From: a virus
DNA: 20,496 bases
Direction: 5' to 3' (one strand)
Virus record (IMG/VR): IMGVR_UViG_3300025816_001592
Location: 1-20,496 of that record
Of this stretch, positions 14,013-20,496 are shown in pieces (position 1 is the stretch's first letter; every line of letters begins with the position of its first letter). The translations under genes were made by a program, and so were the position numbers. The notes below the pieces were generated by a model that searched no databases, had not been told where the DNA came from, and saw nothing but the letters and a program-made list of their open reading frames with translations.

Positions 14013-15765
14013 ATACTTGAAGTTTATCAGATTTTCCTTTGACACTAATATCATTAACAAACCTGCAATAACGTTTACATTTGTTAGCTGTAGACTTTCC
14101 AATCAGTAAAGTTGCATTTTGATCCTTAGTGGCAGACTCTAGGCGGGCGGCGGTGTTGACGGCATCTCCTATAGCAGTATAGTCAAATCGAGTATTGCTA
14201 CCCATATTACCTATTACTGCAGCACCAGAGTTTACTCCGATACCAATAGCAACCGGTGCCAGTCCTTCAGCTTGCAGTTCTTCATTTAGTTCTTTTAAGT
14301 TCTCAACAATCTGCAAAGCACAGTCAACACCTAGTTTTTCGTGGTCATCTTGATCAAACGGTGCGTTCCAAAATGCCATCATAGCGTCTCCAATATACTT
14401 ATCCACAGTACCACTGTATTGTTGAACAGCTGCTTGCTGGGCAGTTAACGCTTTATTCATTATATAAGTAACTTTTTCAGGCGGTAATGACTCTGATAGC
14501 GCTGTAAATCCTCGAACATCAGTAAACAAAAACGTACAGTATCGAGTTTCGCCGCCAAGTTTAAGTAAATCAGGGTTTTTTTGCAGCCGTTTTACTTGTC
14601 TTGGGTCTAAATAATGCTCAAATTGCTTCTTTATTTGTTGCCTAAGTCGATACTGGGTACGGAAATTTATAAAGTAAGCCACCGTAGAGGCCAGTATTTG
14701 ACTGATTATTGCCCAAGTTACATCAATTAATATGCCTTTTTGAATTAAAGTAACGCCAAGGGCTGCGGCTCCTAGAATCGTTACTACAAAAATAGTTGCC
14801 CCAATCAGTATATTAAAGTTAACGATAGCAGCCCAGACCAGGGAAACCGTTGTTATAAATATAGCTAATTCTACAGCCAATGCATAGTCAGGAATATGCG
14901 GACTATTAGGTTGTAGAATACTTTCAGCTAATGCAGCTTGTATATAATGTGGTTCAAGCAAACCCACTGGAGTAGCAAGTTGTGGCATGATACCTGCTGC
15001 ATCTGTGCCGACAATAACAAACTTTCCCTCAACATCCATGTTTTGCAAAGATGTTTCATGTGGAACAATCCAAGATACCCATTTGCGACCTAACGAATCT
15101 GTTTTTACAGGAGGCAATCCTCGTACCCGTACTTCTTCAATACCATTTTCATTTGTTTTGATAACGTAAGTATCGACATCTAGCAGCGTTTTTAATATTT
15201 GTGTACCAAATGAAGCTAACCAACCGTCTGGGGTTTTGTAAAGTAATGGTATTCGGCGAACTAAGTTGTCTATATCGACTGGAGCGGTAGCAATCCCTTG
15301 TTCGGTCCATGCAGATTCACGCAGTATCGGTATGTTTTGCAGAGTTCCTGATGCTTTAAAACCACCGACTTCTTCACCTAATATTACCGTACCAACAGTA
15401 TCCGGGTACTCGCCGTTACTATATTCAAATAAAGGCAGTACAGTTTTAGAAAAGCTCATAGAATATGCAAACGCTTCATCGCCACCTAACCTGTCTGGGT
15501 GCGGAAAACCAATAGCCCAGCCTACACCAATTGCTCCATGTTCTAATAAATCATGTTGTATTTCTGCAAGTCGGTAACGTGGCAACGGGTAGCCACCTTC
15601 TCGGTTAATATCTTCTTCCGTAATATTTAATACAGAAAAGTAACCTGAGGATGTCCCTGGTAAGACTAGGTTATCAAATGTTCGAAGCTTTAATACTTGG
15701 TACATATCCCACTGAAATATAAGTGGAATGCTTAATAAGCTAAGTATTATTAAAAACTTTTTCAT
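13987..15765 (-). CDS. CHASE2-domain membrane adenylate cyclase (class III)
   Basis: A 592-residue signalling enzyme. Residues 3-19 form an N-terminal membrane anchor. About 25-290 are a CHASE2 sensor domain, expected in the periplasm, with conserved features such as PHPDRLGGDE and VGTDAAG. Three membrane spans follow at about 294-366. The cyclase domain (about 405-590) has metal-binding D416 (FTDVRGF) and D460 (KYIGDAMMAFWNAP), base-selecting K456 and D528 (FDYTAIGD), and transition-state N537 and R541 (NTAARLE). The Lys/Asp pair predicts ATP as substrate, giving cAMP. The ATG overlaps the FecR stop (ATGA), so it is the last gene of the minus-strand operon. What the CHASE2 part senses is unknown; the FecR and curlin products are candidates. 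A complete catalytic set argues that it is active. Confidence 0.95.
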   Translation of the reverse strand: MKKFLIILSLLSIPLIFQWDMYQVLKLRTFDNLVLPGTSSGYFSVLNITEEDINREGGYPLPRYRLAEIQHDLLEHGAIGVGWAIGFPHPDRLGGDEAFAYSMSFSKTVLPLFEYSNGEYPDTVGTVILGEEVGGFKASGTLQNIPILRESAWTEQGIATAPVDIDNLVRRIPLLYKTPDGWLASFGTQILKTLLDVDTYVIKTNENGIEEVRVRGLPPVKTDSLGRKWVSWIVPHETSLQNMDVEGKFVIVGTDAAGIMPQLATPVGLLEPHYIQAALAESILQPNSPHIPDYALAVELAIFITTVSLVWAAIVNFNILIGATIFVVTILGAAALGVTLIQKGILIDVTWAIISQILASTVAYFINFRTQYRLRQQIKKQFEHYLDPRQVKRLQKNPDLLKLGGETRYCTFLFTDVRGFTALSESLPPEKVTYIMNKALTAQQAAVQQYSGTVDKYIGDAMMAFWNAPFDQDDHEKLGVDCALQIVENLKELNEELQAEGLAPVAIGIGVNSGAAVIGNMGSNTRFDYTAIGDAVNTAARLESATKDQNATLLIGKSTANKCKRYCRFVNDISVKGKSDKLQVFTASLDVL

Positions 15766-16871
15766 GAGCCTTGCGTAATCATAATCTGAGAATCGCCTCC
15801 ACCGTTGACTTTAATTTGATTAACCACGCCGTTTTGTATCAGCATAATAGTATATGAGCCACCGCCCTCTATATCCAGACGTACTTTGTGTTCGACAAAA
15901 CGCCGAAAGCTAATCACATTTCCTGTAATTAACGTCGTTATCTGAGTGTCTTTATCTTGACCTAGCTCTGTACCTGTAATGTTGATTCCTGCTGTTTGCT
16001 TCAATCTGTCTTCTTCTTCAGCCACGGCTAACGCATCTAAAATGTTGAGAAGGTCCTCAAGGAAGGTTACGTCTAAATAGTTAATATCTAACTCAGTAAA
16101 CTCAACCTCCTCTTCCAACAAGTCTTCGTTTAAAAAATCTACATCCAAACCACTAAAGTCTAAATAAGGGTTACTTTGAACCACGTTGTAAGATTCATCT
16201 ACCACTTCTACTTCTTTTGGCGGTGTGACGATTAACATGTTGTCAATCAAATCAATGGTCAAATCAAGAATGGCTGGGCTACTTGGAGGTCTTTCGTACA
16301 CCGAAGCAGTGGTCGATTGAAACGGTTTGTTTAGTGTGACACTGCCAGAACCTGTCGATACTACGATTTCACCAGAAGATATGCCATTTACATCAGGCAA
16401 TAAAATAACCAAGCTACGCCCCAGCTCATCTACCGTCACTGTAAAGTCCGTACCACGGATAGCAATATTGGCGGTTGGAGTGCGTAGTTTAATATTTTGT
16501 TTGTTTATCTTGCCCAAGCCACCTGTAATAAAACGCGCTGTGCCACTAGCAAAGTTTAGTGCCATCTTGGTTTTATCGGGGTTTGGATCGTAGATGTACT
16601 CGTCAATAACTAGCTTACTGTGCTCAGTCAGCTTAACTCGGCTGTCATCCTCGAAGGTTATTGCTAACCTACCAGCAGTGGTTTCTACGTTATCATTAGA
16701 CTGTATGCCTAAATTTAAGTCGGCTTGTAATGGTTTGTCTCGGACAACTTGTGCATTACCCTGTAACTCGGATATTGCTCCAATATCAGCAGCCCACAGC
16801 AGTCCCACCGTCATCTTGCTCGACACAAACAGTACCGTTGCTACCGTTAGAAGTAATCTTGAGCCAATCAT
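15762..16871 (-). CDS. FecR-domain periplasmic protein with C-terminal curlin-like repeats
   Basis: A 369-residue exported protein. A signal peptide ends near WAA-D (about residue 28). A FecR domain covers about 30-140, with the typical TTAGRLAITFEDDSRVKL and IRGTDFTV stretches. Residues about 225-290 are strongly acidic with imperfect LDVxFL repeats. The tail (334-369) has two GGG-led units 21 residues apart, with Q346-x4-N351 and S361-x5-Q367, which resembles curlin repeats. FecR domains usually act in periplasmic signalling. Its gene begins 86 bases inside the curlin-like gene and overlaps the cyclase start by four bases. The ATG at 16871 is needed for a full signal peptide, but its ribosome binding site is weak. 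Linking curlin to the cyclase is an inference. Confidence 0.88.
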   Translation of the reverse strand: MIGSRLLLTVATVLFVSSKMTVGLLWAADIGAISELQGNAQVVRDKPLQADLNLGIQSNDNVETTAGRLAITFEDDSRVKLTEHSKLVIDEYIYDPNPDKTKMALNFASGTARFITGGLGKINKQNIKLRTPTANIAIRGTDFTVTVDELGRSLVILLPDVNGISSGEIVVSTGSGSVTLNKPFQSTTASVYERPPSSPAILDLTIDLIDNMLIVTPPKEVEVVDESYNVVQSNPYLDFSGLDVDFLNEDLLEEEVEFTELDINYLDVTFLEDLLNILDALAVAEEEDRLKQTAGINITGTELGQDKDTQITTLITGNVISFRRFVEHKVRLDIEGGGSYTIMLIQNGVVNQIKVNGGGDSQIMITQGS

Positions 16872-17502
16872 TGTTTAATGTACTCGTTTGAGAAACTGTA
16901 AAAGCTCGACTACCGCCAGTGTGATCTAACCAGAAGTAACCACCTGAACTAGCGTTAACCCCTGTGCCAGTATATGTGACTGTGTTATCAGAGCCGTCGA
17001 TGTCCATATAGTTGGTGGCTTGGTCAATATTAATAGTTGAAGTGACCGTATTGTTTGAGCCTTGAATAATCCAATCAAGATCTAATGTCCCTGCTGCTGC
17101 GGTAGTTGCTTGGTTCAACGTCATAGTATTACTAGAACCTGTCACGTTAATGTTGACGTTAGAGTTATCTGCACCGTAGGTGTTGGTCGTGTCAGTAACC
17201 ACATTCATCACGTTACTGCCACCAGTAAACTGAAAGAAACCTGTATAACTGTCAGCAGTGATATCACCTTTCCATAAGTTGCTTGAACCTATTTGATTGA
17301 TATCTAATGTGTTAGTCGTACCGATAAAATCAAAGTCAGTTAGAGTACCTGCTACAGAACCAACGCCACCGATTAGGTTGCCACCACCTTGTTGCTCTAA
17401 ATCGATATTTGCCGTCGCGCCAGATTGATCCATAAAAATTTCATTATCCGCAAACAATAGATAAGATAACGTACACAAAACTAATAAAAGTATTCTATTC
17501 AT
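16786..17502 (-). CDS. secreted curlin-like repeat protein, probable CsgG substrate
   Basis: A 238-residue exported protein. The signal peptide (MNRILLLVLCTLSYLLFA, 1-18) is followed by a Gly/Ser/Asn/Thr-rich repeat region. Units with a G-[SGT]-x-N turn recur, with the turn residue at 42, 64, 75, 97, 125, 151, 173, 199 and 223. The step is mostly 22-28 residues, close to the curlin repeat. Several carry N-x-L/I-x-x-N/D-Q strands such as NTLDINQIG and NTMTLNQ. This is what a beta-solenoid amyloid subunit looks like, though the strict Ser-x5-Gln-x4-Asn-x5-Gln rule is only partly met. Two cysteines lie near the end. GGAG 9 bases upstream supports the ATG, which overlaps the csgG stop. It is named by context and pattern, not by close similarity to CsgA. 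Confidence 0.8.
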   Translation of the reverse strand: MNRILLLVLCTLSYLLFADNEIFMDQSGATANIDLEQQGGGNLIGGVGSVAGTLTDFDFIGTTNTLDINQIGSSNLWKGDITADSYTGFFQFTGGSNVMNVVTDTTNTYGADNSNVNINVTGSSNTMTLNQATTAAAGTLDLDWIIQGSNNTVTSTINIDQATNYMDIDGSDNTVTYTGTGVNASSGGYFWLDHTGGSRAFTVSQTSTLNNDWLKITSNGSNGTVCVEQDDGGTAVGC

Positions 17503-18329
17503 TTTTTAACGCTCCAGTATCCTGCCGTTAGACCGTCTTGAATTGTTTGGAGAACTGCCGTTTCTATGGCGGCTTGGAGGGCTAGATTGACAGACTCATT
17601 TTGGACTGAGCCGTTCTCTATCTCAATCAATTCTGTGCCTTGGGCAACAAATTTGAAAACATCCTGATTGTATCCTACACTAAGAATACTCTTAGTGACT
17701 AGAACTTCAAGTAAAACCCGCCCGGTAAGCACAGAAACTGTACGTAACGACACTGTTATCGTGTCTTTTCGATACTTTTTAGACGCTCCAATACCTAAGT
17801 AACGCGCACCCATGCCCCCGGAAGTTTGGTTACTTTCGTATCCTACAACACTTCCTTGCATTAATAATCCGGCAAACAACAATGGTTTTATTTTTTGTTT
17901 TTCGCTGGCTTCTTGTCGTGTAGCGCGAATGATCTGGCGTTCCTTCATTAAATTATCCACACCAACGCGCTCTACTACATCAAAGAACCCTTGCTTTTGA
18001 CCACCTGCATGATGCAACGCTCGAATTAAATAAGTTACCGGACTTTGCGTAACCGCTGTACTAAAGTTTGCAAACTCTCCATTGCTGCGCCGTTGCCCGG
18101 TGTCGTCATTAAAAGCCACGCCATACACCGCAACAACAGGTCTTTTTTCTGGTGGTTCAACGCGAGCTAGTTCGGTAACCAGTAGCGGTCGGATCTTGGG
18201 CAGTTCTTTTTTAGGGACAACGTGGTTGCTGACAGTAGTGCAGCTAGAAGTAAAAATCACCAACAGGCACACTAATAACCGTAGTGCCACCTGTATTGTC
18301 TGTGACTGTAAGCGATACTGTGTCACCAT
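17499..18329 (-). CDS. csgG: CsgG curli secretion channel lipoprotein
   Basis: A 276-residue outer-membrane lipoprotein from the ATG at 18329. The signal peptide ends in FTSSC, making C30 the lipidated residue; the lipobox is atypical at -3. The mature part matches CsgG closely in NFSTAV (88-93), ERQIIRA, GYESNQTSGGMGARYLGIGA (164-183), and the final AIETAVLQTIQDGL. CsgG forms a nonameric pore that exports curli subunits. The constriction Asn and Phe (N88, F89) are kept, but the Tyr of E. coli CsgG is replaced if no gap is allowed. A TTG at 18344 or a GTG at 18290 could also start it, the latter giving a short signal peptide as in E. coli. It overlaps csgF upstream and the curlin-like gene downstream (ATGA), so all are translationally linked. 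Confidence 0.96.
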   Translation of the reverse strand: MVTQYRLQSQTIQVALRLLVCLLVIFTSSCTTVSNHVVPKKELPKIRPLLVTELARVEPPEKRPVVAVYGVAFNDDTGQRRSNGEFANFSTAVTQSPVTYLIRALHHAGGQKQGFFDVVERVGVDNLMKERQIIRATRQEASEKQKIKPLLFAGLLMQGSVVGYESNQTSGGMGARYLGIGASKKYRKDTITVSLRTVSVLTGRVLLEVLVTKSILSVGYNQDVFKFVAQGTELIEIENGSVQNESVNLALQAAIETAVLQTIQDGLTAGYWSVKK

Positions 18330-18756
18330 TGGTGCTATAGTCAACTGTGTTTCCCTCTAGCTCAAAGCTTCCACTCTCTGATTTTTCTTCACCAAACATG
18401 TTATCCACAAGTTGTCTGGACAGTTCCGCATATATTCTACTCTCTAAATTACGGATAAACCTAGCCAGAGTACTATTATTGACCTCGCGCTCTGCTTCTT
18501 CAACCAAAGCAAGCTTCTCTTCCTTAATAGTATTTTCGCGGCTATGTTCTTGGTTTTCGATAGTAAGATAATGAGCAGACGTACCATTGCCTGAAAAGCT
18601 GGGGCTCTTAAACTTGTGCAACATTTCCGCAGACGCAGTGTTTAGCGGAGAAAACAATAACAAGATACAACAAACCAAAGCCACACAAAAAATAACAACA
18701 ACATGCCCTACAATACTAGCGGCTGTTTTTAGTATCTTTTTTATCTTGGATCTCAC
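18244..18756 (-). CDS. csgF: CsgF curli assembly factor
   Basis: About 170 residues, with a long hydrophobic signal peptide ending near TASA-E. The mature N-terminus MLHKFKSPSFSGNG corresponds to the CsgF stretch that plugs the CsgG pore (FRNPNFGGNP in E. coli). The C-terminal half has the expected LARFIRNLESRI helix and the paired strands ending VSLTVTDNTGGTTVISV. CsgF couples CsgG to nucleation of curlin on the cell surface. The middle is charged and longer than in E. coli. The start is uncertain: GTG at 18756 is preferred over TTG at 18765. It overlaps the upstream membrane protein gene by about 40 bases and csgG by 86. No csgE is recognised nearby. Confidence 0.92.
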   Translation of the reverse strand: MRSKIKKILKTAASIVGHVVVIFCVALVCCILLLFSPLNTASAEMLHKFKSPSFSGNGTSAHYLTIENQEHSRENTIKEEKLALVEEAEREVNNSTLARFIRNLESRIYAELSRQLVDNMFGEEKSESGSFELEGNTVDYSTNGDTVSLTVTDNTGGTTVISVPVGDFYF

Positions 18757-18976
18757 GTATCTCAATCACCGTATCAAGTTTCTGTTGTAACCGTATGATA
18801 TCGTTATCTAACATACGTATTCGGTCAATTAATTCAATCAGTGTACCTATAGTTTCTCCAAGTTTAGACTTTATTTCATTGGTAATAAATTGCCATATAA
18901 AATAAATCATATAAAGCAAGCCAACTGTAGCAACAATAGGAAACCCATATTCGCCAATTAGTTGAGCAATATCCAC
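18716..18976 (-). CDS. one-TM coiled-coil protein, holin-like (BhlA/UviB-like)
   Basis: An 86-residue protein with the layout of small phage holin-like proteins. A short outside segment (MDIAQLIGEYGFP) precedes one membrane span (about 13-32) and a long charged coiled coil (about 36-80). The start is GTG, overlapping the upstream stop by one base. It resembles the next gene (18976-19257) in length and arrangement, including a GFPI sequence before the membrane span, so the two look like diverged copies. It lies directly after the lysozyme set and before csgF. A role in lysis is likely but not proven. Confidence 0.8.
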   Translation of the reverse strand: MDIAQLIGEYGFPIVATVGLLYMIYFIWQFITNEIKSKLGETIGTLIELIDRIRMLDNDIIRLQQKLDTVIEIREIQDKKDTKNSR

Positions 18977-19257
18977 TAGTCTCGCCTTGCGTCTTCTTTC
19001 CCATCTGCCCTAGAAATTCGATCTAGGTCGGGTCGGATACCAAGCACCGTACACATAGTACAGTCTATACGCACCATGTCGTGATTCATTGTCTTAACTC
19101 TATTGTCTAAGTTACTGACTATATTATGAATTGAATCAACATCACCGACGACAGATGCCAGTATAAACTTGATAGATAAGAATACAAAAAAACCACCAAT
19201 AATAGATATAGCTATTGGAAAACCAACTTCAGCTATTAGTGTAAAAGCTTCGTTCAT
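18976..19257 (-). CDS. one-TM coiled-coil protein, holin-like, paralogue of its neighbour
   Basis: A 93-residue protein with N-terminal residues MNEAFTLIAEVGFPI, one membrane span (about 13-35), then a coiled-coil region (about 38-65) and a charged tail. The shared order with the following gene, including GFPI before the span, points to a tandem duplication. Two cysteines (CTMC) lie in the tail. Its ATG overlaps the lysozyme stop by one base. The neighbourhood argues for a lysis or membrane role. Confidence 0.8.
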   Translation of the reverse strand: MNEAFTLIAEVGFPIAISIIGGFFVFLSIKFILASVVGDVDSIHNIVSNLDNRVKTMNHDMVRIDCTMCTVLGIRPDLDRISRADGKEDARRD

Positions 19258-19748
19258 TAGGAATGCAACGTGGTATTACTAGGAGTATCCCAGCCATCAG
19301 TAGCATAAACAGCTTTTTCCATCCTGTTTATTAAACGATTAGCTCTGTTAGGTACTTGTGTTGCCCAACGAGAGTCCGCCATTTCAACAGATGTTTGTTT
19401 AAAATCTTTATTATCTAAAGCTTTTTTCATATTTTTAAACTTACTTAACCTGGTGTAGCCCATGTTAAACATCATATTAGCTAGTATACGCTGAACATCT
19501 TCAGGATATTCGTCAAAGTCTTCATACAACTTTTTACAATCGCCAATAACTATTTGAATATCTTCTTCAAAACAATCTTGTACTCTTAACTTATCCACAG
19601 AAGTACCCACAGCTTGTCCATGCTCAGGATCAGACTCTTTTATTAAATGACCTATACCAAAAGTAGGATACCCTAAATGATCTAAATAGATTTCAAATAC
19701 ACATCCTTCATCTTCTGTCAGTTCTTCACGCAGTTTATCTATATTCAT
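19257..19748 (-). CDS. T4-type lysozyme (GH24 endolysin)
   Basis: A 163-residue muramidase, almost the same length as T4 lysozyme. The catalytic triad is present: E14 (TEDEGC), D23 (YLDHLG) and T29 (YPTFGIGH). NRANRLINRM near the end matches the C-terminal lobe. It cuts the glycan strands of peptidoglycan at lysis. The ATG at 19748 is chosen because this start aligns with T4 lysozyme and has AAGAAG just upstream. A longer frame to 19871 runs through another small gene and is not used. There is no signal peptide, so it needs a holin; small membrane proteins on both sides are candidates. Confidence 0.93.
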   Translation of the reverse strand: MNIDKLREELTEDEGCVFEIYLDHLGYPTFGIGHLIKESDPEHGQAVGTSVDKLRVQDCFEEDIQIVIGDCKKLYEDFDEYPEDVQRILANMMFNMGYTRLSKFKNMKKALDNKDFKQTSVEMADSRWATQVPNRANRLINRMEKAVYATDGWDTPSNTTLHS

Positions 19749-19749
19749 A

Positions 19750-19905
19750 TTACTTCTTTGCAGCAGCTTTCTTTTTGGTTGCAGGTTTTTTAGCTTTAGA
19801 AACCGCTTCAACCACTCTAGTAGCCATTGGTTTAGGTTTTTTAGGAACATGCTCATAAATAAGAAGCCCAATTAACCCGATAAATATAAGTTCTAAAATA
19901 CTCAT
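19750..19905 (-). CDS. small membrane protein with Lys/Ala-rich tail, 51 aa
   Basis: A gene of 51 residues fitted between its neighbours. One membrane span (MSILELIFIGLIGLLIY) leads to a strongly basic tail of Pro, Lys and Ala that ends in AAAKK and resembles a histone H1-like tail. Its ATG overlaps the upstream stop by one base. Its stop lies one base before the lysozyme ATG. It could be a membrane-tethered binding or holin-like protein. No family is recognised. Confidence 0.7.
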   Translation of the reverse strand: MSILELIFIGLIGLLIYEHVPKKPKPMATRVVEAVSKAKKPATKKKAAAKK

Positions 19906-20087
19906 TAGTTTTTATTGGGAGGCAACATTTTTGCCTTTCCTACATTTAAAGCAAGTAACTCAATTGCTTTGTAAAACTTACCTAAAATCTCATCGTCTTT
20001 TGGAGTATCCGTTACCGCAGCAATAAAACTTGCGGCGCAAACAATAGTAGTTACAATGCTTATAAGATTAGTTATCCACTCAAACAT
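19905..20087 (-). CDS. small membrane protein, 60 aa, holin-like
   Basis: One hydrophobic span (about residues 7-25) near the N-terminus, then an acidic stretch (TPKDDEIL) and an amphipathic helix. A strong AAGGAGAAG sits just before the ATG. The size and its place one gene before the lysozyme operon part suggest a phage membrane protein of the lysis group. The stop overlaps the next start by one base. A specific role is not provable. Confidence 0.75.
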   Translation of the reverse strand: MFEWITNLISIVTTIVCAASFIAAVTDTPKDDEILGKFYKAIELLALNVGKAKMLPPNKN

Positions 20088-20440
20088 TAATCTTCTCCTT
20101 TATCATAGTCCCGATAGAACTTTACAATATTTAATATATTTTTAGTATACCTTTTAATTTCCGCCATGTTCATAGCTAAATTTTCATATTGTTTAGTAGT
20201 CAACGCATAATAAGGTTTACGCGGCGCTTTGTTTTCATCAATCAAACCAAGGTAAGTTACCATAGTTTCAGGAGTCATTACCTCAAACTGCACATCCGTT
20301 AACTGCATTTCCATTGGCAGTGGCGGATGATACATTGGAGGTCGTTCTGCAATAGTTTTTACTTCTACTTGTTTAGTATTGGGCATCATTGAACACCCAC
20401 TAATCAATAAAAAACTAACCGCGAATGTCAATTTTCGCAT
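20087..20440 (-). CDS. outer-membrane-type lipoprotein, candidate o-spanin
   Basis: A 117-residue protein with a classic lipoprotein signal (LLISGC, lipid-bearing C16). A Pro-rich segment (PPMYHPPLP) precedes a helical tail. A lipoprotein beside the lysozyme in a phage lysis region could be an outer-membrane spanin. The length is larger than Rz1, so it may instead be another phage lipoprotein. AGAGG lies 7-11 bases ahead of the ATG, and the next gene overlaps its stop by one base. Confidence 0.75.
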   Translation of the reverse strand: MRKLTFAVSFLLISGCSMMPNTKQVEVKTIAERPPMYHPPLPMEMQLTDVQFEVMTPETMVTYLGLIDENKAPRKPYYALTTKQYENLAMNMAEIKRYTKNILNIVKFYRDYDKGED

Positions 20441-20496
20441 TTGGTACCTCTATTTTAGGGCTCTGTGGTGCTGTAGTTTCTTTTTGCGGGGGGCTA
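20415..20496 (-). CDS. partial gene, C-terminal 26 residues
   Basis: An open frame enters at the window edge and stops at 20415. It overlaps the lipoprotein start by 26 bases. The end is Pro/Lys-rich (SPPQKETTAPQSPKIEVPNA). The overlap with a downstream lipoprotein is reminiscent of nested i-spanin/o-spanin genes. Too little is seen to identify it. Confidence 0.4.
   Translation of the reverse strand, partial: SPPQKETTAPQSPKIEVPNAKIDIRG

Noticed and set aside
18716-18976. CsgE, expected near csgF and csgG
   Set aside because: This protein has a membrane span and coiled coil and no signal peptide or CsgE-like beta pattern; no other gene nearby fits either.
19749-19871. N-terminal extension of the lysozyme frame
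   Set aside because: The ATG at 19748 aligns exactly with T4 lysozyme, and the extra stretch is the shadow of the small gene at 19750-19905.
1-20496. tRNA genes or CRISPR arrays
   Set aside because: I saw no cloverleaf with a TTC-type arm and acceptor stem, and no regularly spaced direct repeats in the few gaps between genes.

Overview
The window looks like part of the genome of a tailed bacteriophage that infects a Gram-negative, probably aquatic, bacterium. Evidence: densely packed genes in two convergent blocks, many overlapping start/stop codons, a phage-type family A DNA polymerase without a 5'-3' exonuclease domain, a primase-helicase, phage nucleases, a T4-type lysozyme and several small membrane proteins. 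No capsid, tail, terminase or integrase gene is visible, so lifestyle cannot be decided here. The DNA is AT-rich in most of the window.

Plus-strand block (1-14012): it opens with a terminator hairpin and a possible promoter, then small unknown genes, a MoxR-type AAA+ ATPase, an unknown protein and a VWA/HExxH protein. The replication genes follow: DNA polymerase A, a small CsrA-like RNA-binding regulator, an AEP-type primase fused to an SF3-like helicase, and a Cas4/RecB-like nuclease with four cysteines. Two small membrane proteins come next. A 154-base region at 10794-10947 then folds on paper into a three-way-junction RNA. The block ends with an SNF2 helicase, a coiled-coil protein, a possible DNA-binding protein and a VRR-NUC-type nuclease.

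Minus-strand block (20496 down to 13987): transcription enters from the right through a lipoprotein, small membrane proteins, the lysozyme and two related one-TM coiled-coil proteins. With no gap it continues into CsgF, CsgG, a secreted curlin-like repeat protein, a FecR-domain periplasmic protein and a membrane CHASE2-adenylate cyclase. These five genes overlap end to end and are more G+C-rich than the phage genes around them.

The most notable content is this five-gene cassette. It contains an outer-membrane amyloid secretion channel (CsgG with CsgF), a likely amyloid substrate, a FecR protein whose C-terminus itself carries curlin-like repeats, and a class III cyclase with all catalytic residues. 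A phage carrying it could place amyloid on the infected cell surface and alter host cAMP. The CsrA-like gene in the early block may add post-transcriptional control of host physiology. How the cassette and CsrA cooperate is inference; the gene identities of CsgG, CsgF, the cyclase, FecR and CsrA rest on visible motifs.
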